Positions 1-7,191 of a DNA stretch of 64,000 bases are shown piece after piece. The notes under the pieces are model-generated. The model saw only the letters and a list, made by a program, of their open reading frames with translations. It had not been told where the DNA came from and did not search any database. The stretch's first letter is position 1; every line of letters starts with the position of its first letter. Where the stretch lies: contig JAZQDU010000008.1 of NCBI GenBank assembly GCA_045546915.1, positions 68,116-132,115 on the forward strand, given 5' to 3'. Both the position numbers and the translations under genes were made by a program. Source of the DNA: UMGS172 sp045546915 (lineage in GTDB: Bacteria; Bacillota; Clostridia; Oscillospirales; Acutalibacteraceae).

Positions 1-200
1 GATTGAAGTATGCCGTGTGCAAAAAAAACCAGACTGCTTGTTGCGCCAACCGCCGCAAGTGCCCTTACGCCAAGAATTTGTCCTACGATTACGGTGTCTG
101 CAATATTATAAAACAGCTGAAAGAGATTGCCAATAAGATACGGCACTGCAAAGCTGAGTATGAGCTTTGTAGGTGAGCCTTTCGAAAAATCGGTTGTCAT
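1..200 (-). CDS. MATE family efflux transporter, N-terminal part
   Basis: This is the first 66 codons of a minus-strand gene that runs off the left edge. The translation begins MTTDFSKGSPTKLILSFAVP and continues through a hydrophobic helix (PYLIGNLFQLFYNIADTVIV) to GQILGVRALAAVGATSSLVF. This is the typical start of MATE (multidrug and toxin extrusion) transporters, whose first helices carry the P-x-x-x-x-N-x-x-x-x-x-Y-N-x-x-D pattern seen here. Such proteins export cationic drugs or metabolites using a sodium or proton gradient. The ATG at 198-200 is preceded by GAGAGGTG at a good distance. Only the N-terminus is visible, so the substrate cannot be judged. Confidence 0.85.
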   Translation of the reverse strand, partial: MTTDFSKGSPTKLILSFAVPYLIGNLFQLFYNIADTVIVGQILGVRALAAVGATSSLVFFAHGILQ

Positions 201-218
201 AAATTCACCTCTCAAAAA

Positions 219-247
219 AATATATCATTTTAAAATACTAAATTCAA
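219..247 (-). promoter_or_regulatory. SigA-type promoter for the MATE gene
   Basis: On the minus strand TTGAAT (242-247) and TATATT (219-224) are separated by 17 bp, placing transcription start just upstream of the Shine-Dalgarno of the MATE gene. Confidence 0.6.
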
Positions 248-386
248 TACCTGAAATAAATTTTCTTGTAATACAAAACAAAATATAAAGTGCTTTTTTG
301 TTTTGTCGTATATGTATTTTTATAGAACGCTTGAGTTAATTAGTTGTGTTCAATACACTTGATTAATCGACAAAAAAGTGTTATTA

Positions 387-416
387 TTGATTAAGCTGAT
401 TGTTTTCTTTTATAAT
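387..416 (+). promoter_or_regulatory. SigA-type promoter for the first PAP2 gene
   Basis: TTGATT (387-392) and TATAAT (411-416) with an 18 bp spacer lie 20 bp before the start codon. The rest of the 236 bp gap after the MATE gene is AT-rich and holds no gene I can see. An imperfect inverted repeat, TTAAT...GTGT...ACAC...ATTAA (336-366), could be an operator but is weak. Confidence 0.55.
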
Positions 417-436
417 TACAATAAGGGAGCGAGATT

Positions 437-1357
437 ATGGCAATTTTGCGTTTTTTTGAAGGCATACGCAATCCATTTTTAGATGCATTTTTTTCAGTTG
501 TAACTAAATTCGGTGAAGAAACTCTTTTTATTCTTTTAGGGCTATTGTTCTTCTGGTGTATTAATAAAAAACAAGGTTACTATATTTTGTTTATTGGCTT
601 TTTGGGTACAGTTGTAAACCAGTTCTTAAAACTATGGTTTAGAATCCCGCGCCCTTGGGTTAAAGACGAAACTTTTACAATTGTCGAGTCGGCAAGAGCA
701 GAGGCAACAGGTTATTCTTTTCCAAGCGGACACACGCAGATGGCAGTTGGCAATTTTGGTGCGGTGGCAAGGGTAAGGGGCGAAAAATGGCTTAGAATAA
801 TTTGTATTATTCTTTGCGTTTTAGTGCCGATTTCAAGAATGTATTTGGGTGTTCACACACCTGCTGACGTGCTTGTATCGTTTGTTATAGCCACTGTGTT
901 GGTGCTTTTGCTTTATCCTGTTATAGGTTGGGCTATGAGTAAAAAACTTAATATGAGAGTTTTCTTAAGTGTTTTGACAGCCTTTATAGTTGGATATATT
1001 CTGTTTGTTGAACTTTATAATTTCCCCGCTGATATTGATGTTCACAATTTCGAAAGCGGTGTGCAAAACGGTTATAAAATGCTGGGTTGTATTTTGGCAA
1101 TGTGGCTTTCATACGAGGTTGACGAGTCTTATACTCATTTTAGCACAAGCGGTTCATTTTTAGTGCAGGTCTTAAAATTGTGTTTGGGATTGTTACCGGT
1201 GCTTGCCATAAAAGCACTCTTAAAACAACCTCTTTACGACCTTTGCGGCGGAATGTTCTTTGCTGACGGAATCCGTTACTTCCTTGTTGCGGGTTTTGCA
1301 GGTACTGTTTGGCCTATGACGTTTAAATGGTTTGCAAAAATAGGCTCTAAAGTGTAG
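437..1357 (+). CDS. PAP2-family membrane phosphatase
   Basis: An integral membrane protein of 306 residues with the full PAP2 acid phosphatase signature: K65-x6-R72-P73, P96-S-G-H99, and S133-R134-x5-H140-x3-D144. PAP2 enzymes remove phosphate from lipid substrates such as phosphatidic acid, phosphatidylglycerol phosphate or undecaprenyl pyrophosphate at the membrane face. Hydrophobic helices precede and follow the motifs. After the catalytic core there are about 130 further residues with several more predicted helices, so it is longer than a minimal PAP2 protein of about 180-220 residues. The function of that extension is not clear. The ATG is preceded by AAGGGAGCGAG. The radical SAM gene follows 19 bp later and is probably co-transcribed. 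A second, shorter PAP2 protein lies at 10414-10971. The exact substrate cannot be read from the sequence. Confidence 0.88.
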   Translation: MAILRFFEGIRNPFLDAFFSVVTKFGEETLFILLGLLFFWCINKKQGYYILFIGFLGTVVNQFLKLWFRIPRPWVKDETFTIVESARAEATGYSFPSGHTQMAVGNFGAVARVRGEKWLRIICIILCVLVPISRMYLGVHTPADVLVSFVIATVLVLLLYPVIGWAMSKKLNMRVFLSVLTAFIVGYILFVELYNFPADIDVHNFESGVQNGYKMLGCILAMWLSYEVDESYTHFSTSGSFLVQVLKLCLGLLPVLAIKALLKQPLYDLCGGMFFADGIRYFLVAGFAGTVWPMTFKWFAKIGSKV

Positions 1358-1376
1358 ATTTGTCGGAGGAAAACAG

Positions 1377-3026
1377 TTGAAAACGTTAATTTGTTGTCTT
1401 AACTCAAAATATGTTCACGCATCATTGGCACCGTGGTGCTTATTGGCGGGAGTTAAGGAATTTGGTACGACTGTTGTTACGGCTGAGGTTTTTGAAAGCA
1501 CCATTAATGCCGACGCATATGAAATTGCAGATAATATTATCGAAAAAGGACCCCAAACGGTGTCCTTTTCGTGTTATATCTGGAATATAACCAAAACTTT
1601 AAAGGTGTGCCGTCTTGTAAAACAGGCACTTGATTGCACCATTATTTTAGGAGGACCCGAAGTAGCATTCAGACCGAAAGACGTACTTCAAAATTATGAG
1701 TTTGTTGATTTTGTATTGTCGGGTGAGGGGGAAGAGAGTTTTCCTTTGTTGCTTGATACTTTGGCTCAAAACGGCGATTTATCAGGGGTGCCGGGGCTAA
1801 GTTTTTGGAATAACGGGGTTGTTATATCTAACCTTGAAAACCCAAGTGAGGGTACGCCTGTGTCTCCGTACACTGATGAATTCTTTGAATCGTTGAACGG
1901 CAGAATAAGTTATTTTGAAAGTAGCAGGGGATGTCCTTATCGGTGTGCTTTTTGTCTTTCGGGAAGATGCGGTAGTTTGCGCTTTTTTGATATAGATAGA
2001 GTGAAGACCGACCTTTTGAGGTTGGCAAATAGCGGTACCAAAACAGTAAAATTTGTCGACCGTACATTTAACGCTAATGCAAAAAGGGCCAATGAGATTT
2101 TGACCTTTATCAAGGACAATGTTGGAACAAAAATCCCTAAAGATGTTTGTTTTCACTTTGAAATAGCAGGCGACATTTTGAGCGAGAGCACAATGGACAT
2201 ATTGTCCTATATGCCTTGCGGTACAGTACAACTTGAAATCGGTATGCAGTCGTTTAACGAGCAAACACTTAAAGCAATTAACCGAAAAACCGATACTAAA
2301 AAACTTATATCCAATATTGAAAGATTGCTTAAAATGGGTAATATGCATATACATATCGACCTTATTGCAGGACTTACATATGAGGATTTTGAGAGTTTTA
2401 AGCAAAGTTTTAATATTGGGTACCGATTAAAAGCACATATGTTACAACTCGGTTTTCTGAAACTTTTGCACGGGGCTGATATGCGTGAACAAAGCGAAAA
2501 ATATCCTTGCGAGTTTTCAAAAGCGCCGCCTTATGAAGTTGTTTCTACGCCTTGGCTGTCGGTTGACGAAATTAATATTATTAAAAGAGCAGAGGATGCA
2601 GTTGACCGACTTTACAACAGCGGACGATTCCTTAATACATTAAATTATCTTATTGACGAAAGTAAATTCGACCCGTTTGATGTATTTTGCAGTTTTGGTA
2701 ATGCGGTAACCGGTGATAATTTAAGCCTTAAAACCTATTCGCAGGAACTCTATTTGCATTTTAAGGATAGTTGTGATGCAAACAGACTCCGAGATGAAAT
2801 TGTTGAAGATTTGATAATCAGCGGTTGTCACACGCATATACCTGAGCAACTAAAGATGCACGACCCGTTTTATAAAACGGTAAAATCAAAGTATAAATCG
2901 GGCACAGACGAGATAGCATTGCTTTATTCTAAGCAAAAGGTACTGGTAGTAAACCGAAATAACACAAAAGACTTTCATGGAAGATTAAAGGGAGAGTATT
3001 TTGATTTTGAGTCGTTCGGTTGCTAA
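1377..3026 (+). CDS. B12-binding-domain radical SAM protein, DUF4080-type
   Basis: A 549-residue protein with an N-terminal cobalamin-binding-like Rossmann region (about 1-145; GGPEVAFRP near 92-100 is typical) and a radical SAM core whose cluster motif is C186-P-Y-R-C190-A-F-C193. The C-terminal third (about 390-549) matches my memory of the DUF4080 extension found on such proteins in Clostridia. Radical SAM enzymes cleave S-adenosylmethionine at a 4Fe-4S cluster to start radical chemistry. Members with this layout are methyltransferase-like or of unknown function. The start is TTG at 1377, chosen because GGAGGA sits at 1365-1370 and the next in-frame starts would cut into the Rossmann fold. 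It follows the PAP2 gene by 19 bp. The substrate is unknown. Confidence is high for the family and low for any specific reaction. Confidence 0.85.
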   Translation: MKTLICCLNSKYVHASLAPWCLLAGVKEFGTTVVTAEVFESTINADAYEIADNIIEKGPQTVSFSCYIWNITKTLKVCRLVKQALDCTIILGGPEVAFRPKDVLQNYEFVDFVLSGEGEESFPLLLDTLAQNGDLSGVPGLSFWNNGVVISNLENPSEGTPVSPYTDEFFESLNGRISYFESSRGCPYRCAFCLSGRCGSLRFFDIDRVKTDLLRLANSGTKTVKFVDRTFNANAKRANEILTFIKDNVGTKIPKDVCFHFEIAGDILSESTMDILSYMPCGTVQLEIGMQSFNEQTLKAINRKTDTKKLISNIERLLKMGNMHIHIDLIAGLTYEDFESFKQSFNIGYRLKAHMLQLGFLKLLHGADMREQSEKYPCEFSKAPPYEVVSTPWLSVDEINIIKRAEDAVDRLYNSGRFLNTLNYLIDESKFDPFDVFCSFGNAVTGDNLSLKTYSQELYLHFKDSCDANRLRDEIVEDLIISGCHTHIPEQLKMHDPFYKTVKSKYKSGTDEIALLYSKQKVLVVNRNNTKDFHGRLKGEYFDFESFGC

Positions 3027-3031
3027 AAATG

Positions 3032-3060
3032 TTGACTTTACTTTTGTTTTTGAGTATAAT
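3032..3060 (+). promoter_or_regulatory. SigA-type promoter for the LicC-like gene
   Basis: TTGACT (3032-3037), a 17 bp spacer and TATAAT (3055-3060) lie directly after the radical SAM stop codon, so the nucleotidyltransferase gene has its own promoter. Confidence 0.8.
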
Positions 3061-3092
3061 CAAACAATGTTTAAGATAAAGAGGCGAAAAAA

Positions 3093-3803
3093 ATGAAGAA
3101 TGAAATAGCTGTACTTATAGCTGCAGGCTTGGGTTCGAGAATGGCACCGCTTACACAAAAAGTACCCAAACCGCTTGTTAAGGTGCACGGCAAGTCTATG
3201 GTAGAAACAATAATTGATGGCTTGCAAATGCGAGGGGTTGACCATATTTATGTTGTGGTTGGCTATCTCAAAGAGCAATTTCAGTTTTTGTGTCAAAAGC
3301 ATAATAATATTACCCTTATAGAGAATGAGGAATATACATTTAAAAACAATATTTCGTCAATTCATGCTGCGGCAAAATATATGGGACAGTCTAATTGTTT
3401 CGTTTGCGAGGCAGACCTTTACGTATCCGACCCGTCTATTTTTAATACCGACCTTTCTAAAAGTTGCTATTTTGCAAAAATGGTAAAAGGTCACTCGGAC
3501 GATTGGGTGGTCGATACCGATAATAACGGTAGGGCTGTAAGGATTGGAAAATACGGGGAAGATGCTTATAATATGGTAGGTGTTTCGTATTTGCTAAAAG
3601 ACGATGCCAAGCATATTGCCGACTGTATTTTAGAAGCGTATAATCATGAAGGCCATGAGCAACTTTATTGGGATGAGATAGTTGACAGGGAACTGAAAAA
3701 TATCGAATTATTCGTAAATCCTGTTAATGCAGACCAGATTGTTGAAATTGATTCGGTAGCAGAATTGGAAATAATAGACCCTGATTATTTAAAATATAAC
3801 TAA
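3093..3803 (+). CDS. Sugar-phosphate/phosphocholine nucleotidyltransferase (LicC-like)
   Basis: A 236-residue nucleotidyltransferase. The N-terminus has the NTP-binding signature AAGLGSRMAPLT...PKPL (about 10-32), followed by VHGKSMVE and ENEEYTFKNNISSIHAA. These pieces resemble LicC, the CTP:phosphocholine cytidylyltransferase, more than glucose-1-phosphate uridylyl- or thymidylyltransferases. The expected product would be an activated alcohol or sugar for decorating cell-surface polymers. No choline kinase (licA), transporter (licB) or LicD transferase lies beside it. It has its own promoter and terminator, so it is a single-gene unit. AGAGGCGAAAAA precedes the ATG. Activation of another small phosphorylated group, for example phosphoethanolamine or a sugar phosphate, fits the sequence equally well. 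Confidence 0.75.
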   Translation: MKNEIAVLIAAGLGSRMAPLTQKVPKPLVKVHGKSMVETIIDGLQMRGVDHIYVVVGYLKEQFQFLCQKHNNITLIENEEYTFKNNISSIHAAAKYMGQSNCFVCEADLYVSDPSIFNTDLSKSCYFAKMVKGHSDDWVVDTDNNGRAVRIGKYGEDAYNMVGVSYLLKDDAKHIADCILEAYNHEGHEQLYWDEIVDRELKNIELFVNPVNADQIVEIDSVAELEIIDPDYLKYN

Positions 3804-3840
3804 AAAAAAGACCATGTGGCTTCGCCACATGGTCTTTTAA
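3803..3840. terminator. Bidirectional intrinsic terminator
   Basis: AAAAGACCATGTGGC, loop TTC, then the exact complement GCCACATGGTCTTTT. With A-runs on one side and T-runs on the other it serves both the LicC-like gene (plus) and serC (minus). Confidence 0.93.
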
Positions 3841-3845
3841 TTTTA

Positions 3846-4934
3846 TTAAAGGTTTTCTGCCTCAAACTTTTTAATGAACTCAACAAGTTTTTCAACGCCT
3901 TCGTAAGGCATAGCGTTGTAAATAGAAGCACGCATACCGCCTACTGAACGGTGACCTTTAAGGTTAGACATGCCGTTTGCGGTTGCTTCTTTAACGAATT
4001 TAGCGTTAATTTCGTCGTCTTCTGCACGGAAGGTAGCGTTCATCATAGAACGGCAGTTAGGCTGAACGGGGTTTTTGAAAAGTTTGCTGTTATCAAGGCA
4101 ATCGTAAAGCATTTTTGCTTTCTTTTCATTGAGTTCTTTCATTGCGGTAAGACCGCCGATTTCCTTAATCCACTCGAGTACGAGTTTGCAAATGTAAATG
4201 GGCCAGCAGGGAGGAGTATTATACATAGACTCGTTTTCTGCCATAACCTTGTAACTTGCAACGGTAGGAACATATGCGGGAAGGTCGTCACGCATAAGGT
4301 CTTCACGAACGATTACGATGGTAAGACCTGCAGGAGCAACGTTCTTCTGAGCGCCTGCATAGATAAGACCGAATTTCGAAACGTCAACAGGCTCACTTAA
4401 AATGCAAGAACTCATATCTGCTACGAGGGGAACGTTACCGGTATCGGGAATGTAGTCCCACTTAGTACCGAAAATGGTATTGTTAAAGCAAATGTGAACG
4501 TAGTCAGCGTTAGGTGTGAGTTTAAGTTCTTCCTGACGGGGAATACGGGTAAAGTTTTCTTCCTTGGTAGTAGCAGCGAGATTGATTTTATCGCTGTATT
4601 TTTGTGCTTCCTTATAAGCCTTGCCCGAGAACTGACCGGTTACTATGTAATCGGCAACACCGGTTTTAAGAAGGTTCATAGGAACCGATGCAAACTGCAT
4701 TGATGCGCCACCTTGCAAGAAAAGAACCTTATAATTATCAGGAATGTTCATAACTTCACGAAGAAGTGCTTCAGCTTCCTTGATAATAACATCATAAACC
4801 TTTGAACGATGGCTCATTTCCATAACGCTCATGCCTGAACCTTGATAGTTCATAAGCTCGTCTCTTGACTTTTCAAGAACGGCTACAGGGAGCATAGAAG
4901 GACCTGCAGAGAAGTTGTAAATACGATCGTACAT
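3846..4934 (-). CDS. serC: Phosphoserine aminotransferase
   Basis: A 362-residue class V aminotransferase. It converts 3-phosphohydroxypyruvate and glutamate to phosphoserine, the second step of serine synthesis, and many members also act in pyridoxal phosphate synthesis. Diagnostic features are the N-terminal NFSAGPSMLP, QGGASMQF (about 74-81), HICFNNTIFGT, the DMSS segment around D173, and the PLP lysine K197 in AGAQKNVAPAGL. The C-terminal GHRSVGGMRASIYNAMP is characteristic. Length is normal for SerC. The ATG is preceded by GAAAGGAAATG on the minus strand. It is monocistronic, between its own promoter and a shared terminator. The other serine genes, serA and serB, are not in the window. 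Confidence 0.96.
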   Translation of the reverse strand: MYDRIYNFSAGPSMLPVAVLEKSRDELMNYQGSGMSVMEMSHRSKVYDVIIKEAEALLREVMNIPDNYKVLFLQGGASMQFASVPMNLLKTGVADYIVTGQFSGKAYKEAQKYSDKINLAATTKEENFTRIPRQEELKLTPNADYVHICFNNTIFGTKWDYIPDTGNVPLVADMSSCILSEPVDVSKFGLIYAGAQKNVAPAGLTIVIVREDLMRDDLPAYVPTVASYKVMAENESMYNTPPCWPIYICKLVLEWIKEIGGLTAMKELNEKKAKMLYDCLDNSKLFKNPVQPNCRSMMNATFRAEDDEINAKFVKEATANGMSNLKGHRSVGGMRASIYNAMPYEGVEKLVEFIKKFEAENL

Positions 4935-5014
4935 TTAATCATTTCCTTTCAGAAAGTTATTGTTAAGCGAAGTTGTTAAAAAATTAACAATATTCTTGCT
5001 CTTTGACGAGGATT

Positions 5015-5043
5015 ATTATACAACTTTGTGATAAAATTGTCAA
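5015..5043 (-). promoter_or_regulatory. Consensus SigA-type promoter for serC
   Basis: On the minus strand a perfect TTGACA (5038-5043) and TATAAT (5015-5020) are separated by 17 bp. The resulting leader of roughly 70 nt contains a small TTGTTAA/TTAACAA hairpin that may be incidental. Confidence 0.88.
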
Positions 5044-5066
5044 TACCTGTATTTAAAATAATATAA

Positions 5067-5100
5067 AAAACTCTTGGCTTTTATGCAAAACCAAGAGTTT
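5067..5100 (-). terminator. Intrinsic terminator of the 639-residue protein gene
   Basis: Stem AAACTCTTGG / CCAAGAGTTT with a 13-nt loop, followed on the minus strand by a T-rich tract, directly after the minus-strand stop codon. Confidence 0.85.
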
Positions 5101-5105
5101 ATTTA

Positions 5106-7025
5106 TTATTCTATAACCAAAATAACAGGAGCAAGTGTGTTTACAGGGGTGTTGACAGTGATATTACCGTTGGAGTTTGTAAAATCAACATTCTCAAAAT
5201 TGCCGTTAGGTAAGAGCATTTTAATATTGTTGACTTTGCTCTCGACTTTGAGAGGAAGGTCATCTAACGGGTCAAGACCTATATTAAATACCGCAACAAA
5301 CAACTTACCGTCGGGTAAATAACCTGCACGCATGTAAACCTCGGCATCGTCGGGGTAGTAAACGGGAAGATTTCCGGTTTCTTTTAAGAAGTTTACAAAC
5401 TGTGCTTTTCTTGATTCGTTAAGGAACGAGAAAGCAGTAGTGTAGTTGAATTGAGTAAGGGGATTACCTGCAAATACAATCGAAGTTCCGCCCAATTCGT
5501 TTTTGTAAATTGTAGTACCGGGGAAGAGGTTTTCTTTTGTCTTGCCGTCGGGCACGTGGTAAATCATAGAGTCGGCCTTAACTTGGTCGTTGATAGGCAC
5601 AAGTTCGCGCGATTCACATTGAGCCTTGGTTAAATGTTGATTTGCATATATAATTTCGCCACTCAAGTTTTTGCCGGTCCAAGTGTTGACCTTAACACCG
5701 GTCAAATAGTCAAATCCGCGGTCTTGCAATCTTTTGGCGCTAATACCGTCCATAACAACGGTGCCTTTAAACATTTCTTTGATTTCTTCATCGCTAAAAT
5801 TAGCGTCGCAATCGGATTCAAGGAAAGTAGCACCTGAATTTTCGCTTGAGAAGAATAGCGGTACGCCAAACCTTTCAAGTACACAGTTTGCCCAACCAAC
5901 ATATATTGAATTTGTGTCAAAACGATAATCGCGTTCATGTGAAAGCGGAATACGGCAACCGATAGGCTTAATCGTAGGTGCAATTTCCATCAAAGTTCGA
6001 TAGAAACCACTGTATTTACCCAAAACTTTGCGGTAAACTTCGCCTGATTTAGGCTCGTAATCAATCAAACGGGTAATCCAATGCTTAGCACCGGTGGCAC
6101 CTTCTAAAATTGTGCCGACATAATGTGAATGTAAACTGTAAGCACCTGTACTGTAACGCAACTGCGGGCAAGTATCGGTCTCGGCAAGAACATGGTCGAC
6201 CTTACCTTTGAGTCGAGCAATTTGTGTAGCGGCTCTTATCATGGGACGGGTAAAGTAACGGGCACCTGCAGGGGTATAGTTGCCGTTGTTAATTCTGACA
6301 GCAGATTCGTTGCCTTTGCCTGCCAAAATGTTGGCAATTTCGTCGGCAAACTCGGCATTGTTACCACAGCAACAGTAAACACCTTGAATGGTGGGGTCGA
6401 CCGCATCAATGCCTTCACGCATAGCTTTTGCGGCACCAATGAGTGACTCGCCTTGAGTCTCAATAAAAATATCGGTTAACGGGTCGTTTTTAGGGTGGCT
6501 TAAAACATATTCTCTTAATTCGTCCATTGTAAAGTTTTTGCCCGATTTTTCGTTAAAAGCCTTTACGTGCAACGGACAGCAACAACCCTTTTGTGTGCGT
6601 GCCATAAGTCTAAAATCGTCATCAACCATAATTACCTTTGGTTGTGCTTTTGCAAGGGCTGACATAGCACCTTTAATATAATCTCTAAACCCTTCGTCAT
6701 AAGGGCAACATACGTTGTCGGGAAGTCCGTTTGTAAGACCGATGTAATTCTGAAAACTAAAAGGATTGTCAAGTTTATAGCCGTGACCTATTGTTGCCTG
6801 CGCTAAAATACCGCAATCAATACCGTCTTTTGCCAAGCGGTCACGGAAAAGTTTATACTGTTCAGCCGCCATCTCGGCTTTGGGAATAGGCGGGTTGCCT
6901 TCTGGCACAAGTCTTATATAAAACAATGCAAGGTCGGCAATGCCGTCAATTGTTTGCCTTTTTATGTCTTCACAAACCTCTTCAACATGGTCGGTGAAGA
7001 GGGGCATAATTGAATAAGTGAACAT
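5106..7025 (-). CDS. Uncharacterised protein resembling a glycoside hydrolase
   Basis: A soluble 639-residue protein without signal peptide or membrane helices, so probably cytoplasmic. I do not recognise a named family. The order of elements suggests a TIM-barrel carbohydrate enzyme: an N-terminal half with KVIMVDDDFRLM (acidic strand end near 154-166) and a cysteine-rich GCCCPLHVKAF segment, a central part with VLAETDTCPQLRYSTGAYSLHSHYVG, then a region like the glutamine-amidotransferase-fold trimerisation domain of family 42 beta-galactosidases, and a C-terminal beta domain that resembles a sandwich (PDDAEVYMRAGYLPDGKLFVAVFNIG). Several conserved-looking acidic residues could be catalytic, but I cannot assign a pair. 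It is a single-gene unit with its own promoter and terminator. The start ATG (7023-7025) follows CTAAGGACGTG. Confidence 0.6.
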   Translation of the reverse strand: MFTYSIMPLFTDHVEEVCEDIKRQTIDGIADLALFYIRLVPEGNPPIPKAEMAAEQYKLFRDRLAKDGIDCGILAQATIGHGYKLDNPFSFQNYIGLTNGLPDNVCCPYDEGFRDYIKGAMSALAKAQPKVIMVDDDFRLMARTQKGCCCPLHVKAFNEKSGKNFTMDELREYVLSHPKNDPLTDIFIETQGESLIGAAKAMREGIDAVDPTIQGVYCCCGNNAEFADEIANILAGKGNESAVRINNGNYTPAGARYFTRPMIRAATQIARLKGKVDHVLAETDTCPQLRYSTGAYSLHSHYVGTILEGATGAKHWITRLIDYEPKSGEVYRKVLGKYSGFYRTLMEIAPTIKPIGCRIPLSHERDYRFDTNSIYVGWANCVLERFGVPLFFSSENSGATFLESDCDANFSDEEIKEMFKGTVVMDGISAKRLQDRGFDYLTGVKVNTWTGKNLSGEIIYANQHLTKAQCESRELVPINDQVKADSMIYHVPDGKTKENLFPGTTIYKNELGGTSIVFAGNPLTQFNYTTAFSFLNESRKAQFVNFLKETGNLPVYYPDDAEVYMRAGYLPDGKLFVAVFNIGLDPLDDLPLKVESKVNNIKMLLPNGNFENVDFTNSNGNITVNTPVNTLAPVILVIE

Positions 7026-7054
7026 AAAAACACGTCCTTAGAACTTTTTATTAA

Positions 7055-7083
7055 AATATAACATAACAGTAAAATTTTTTCAA
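7055..7083 (-). promoter_or_regulatory. SigA-type promoter for the 639-residue protein gene
   Basis: On the minus strand TTGAAA (7078-7083), 17 bp, TATATT (7055-7060). Confidence 0.7.
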
Positions 7084-7127
7084 TATTAAAATACATATTT
7101 TGCTTAGTTGCTAAATTAAATTTTTGC

Positions 7128-7156
7128 TTGTAAAAGAGATCTGTTAGTGGTAGAAT
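7128..7156 (+). promoter_or_regulatory. Promoter for the envelope operon
   Basis: TTGTAA (7128-7133), 17 bp, TAGAAT (7151-7156), about 35 bp before the likely GTG start of the fusion gene. Confidence 0.55.
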
Positions 7157-7191
7157 AAAAGGGAAGAATTTGTCGAAAGGTGGTGCGTTTT

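Noticed and set aside
336..366. Imperfect inverted repeat before the first PAP2 gene as an operator
   Set aside because: The two half pairs have different centres (351 and 352) and only short matches; likely chance in AT-rich DNA.
1797..2405. 202-codon open frame antisense to the radical SAM gene
   Set aside because: No Shine-Dalgarno, no recognisable domain, and the opposite strand encodes a complete B12-binding radical SAM protein.
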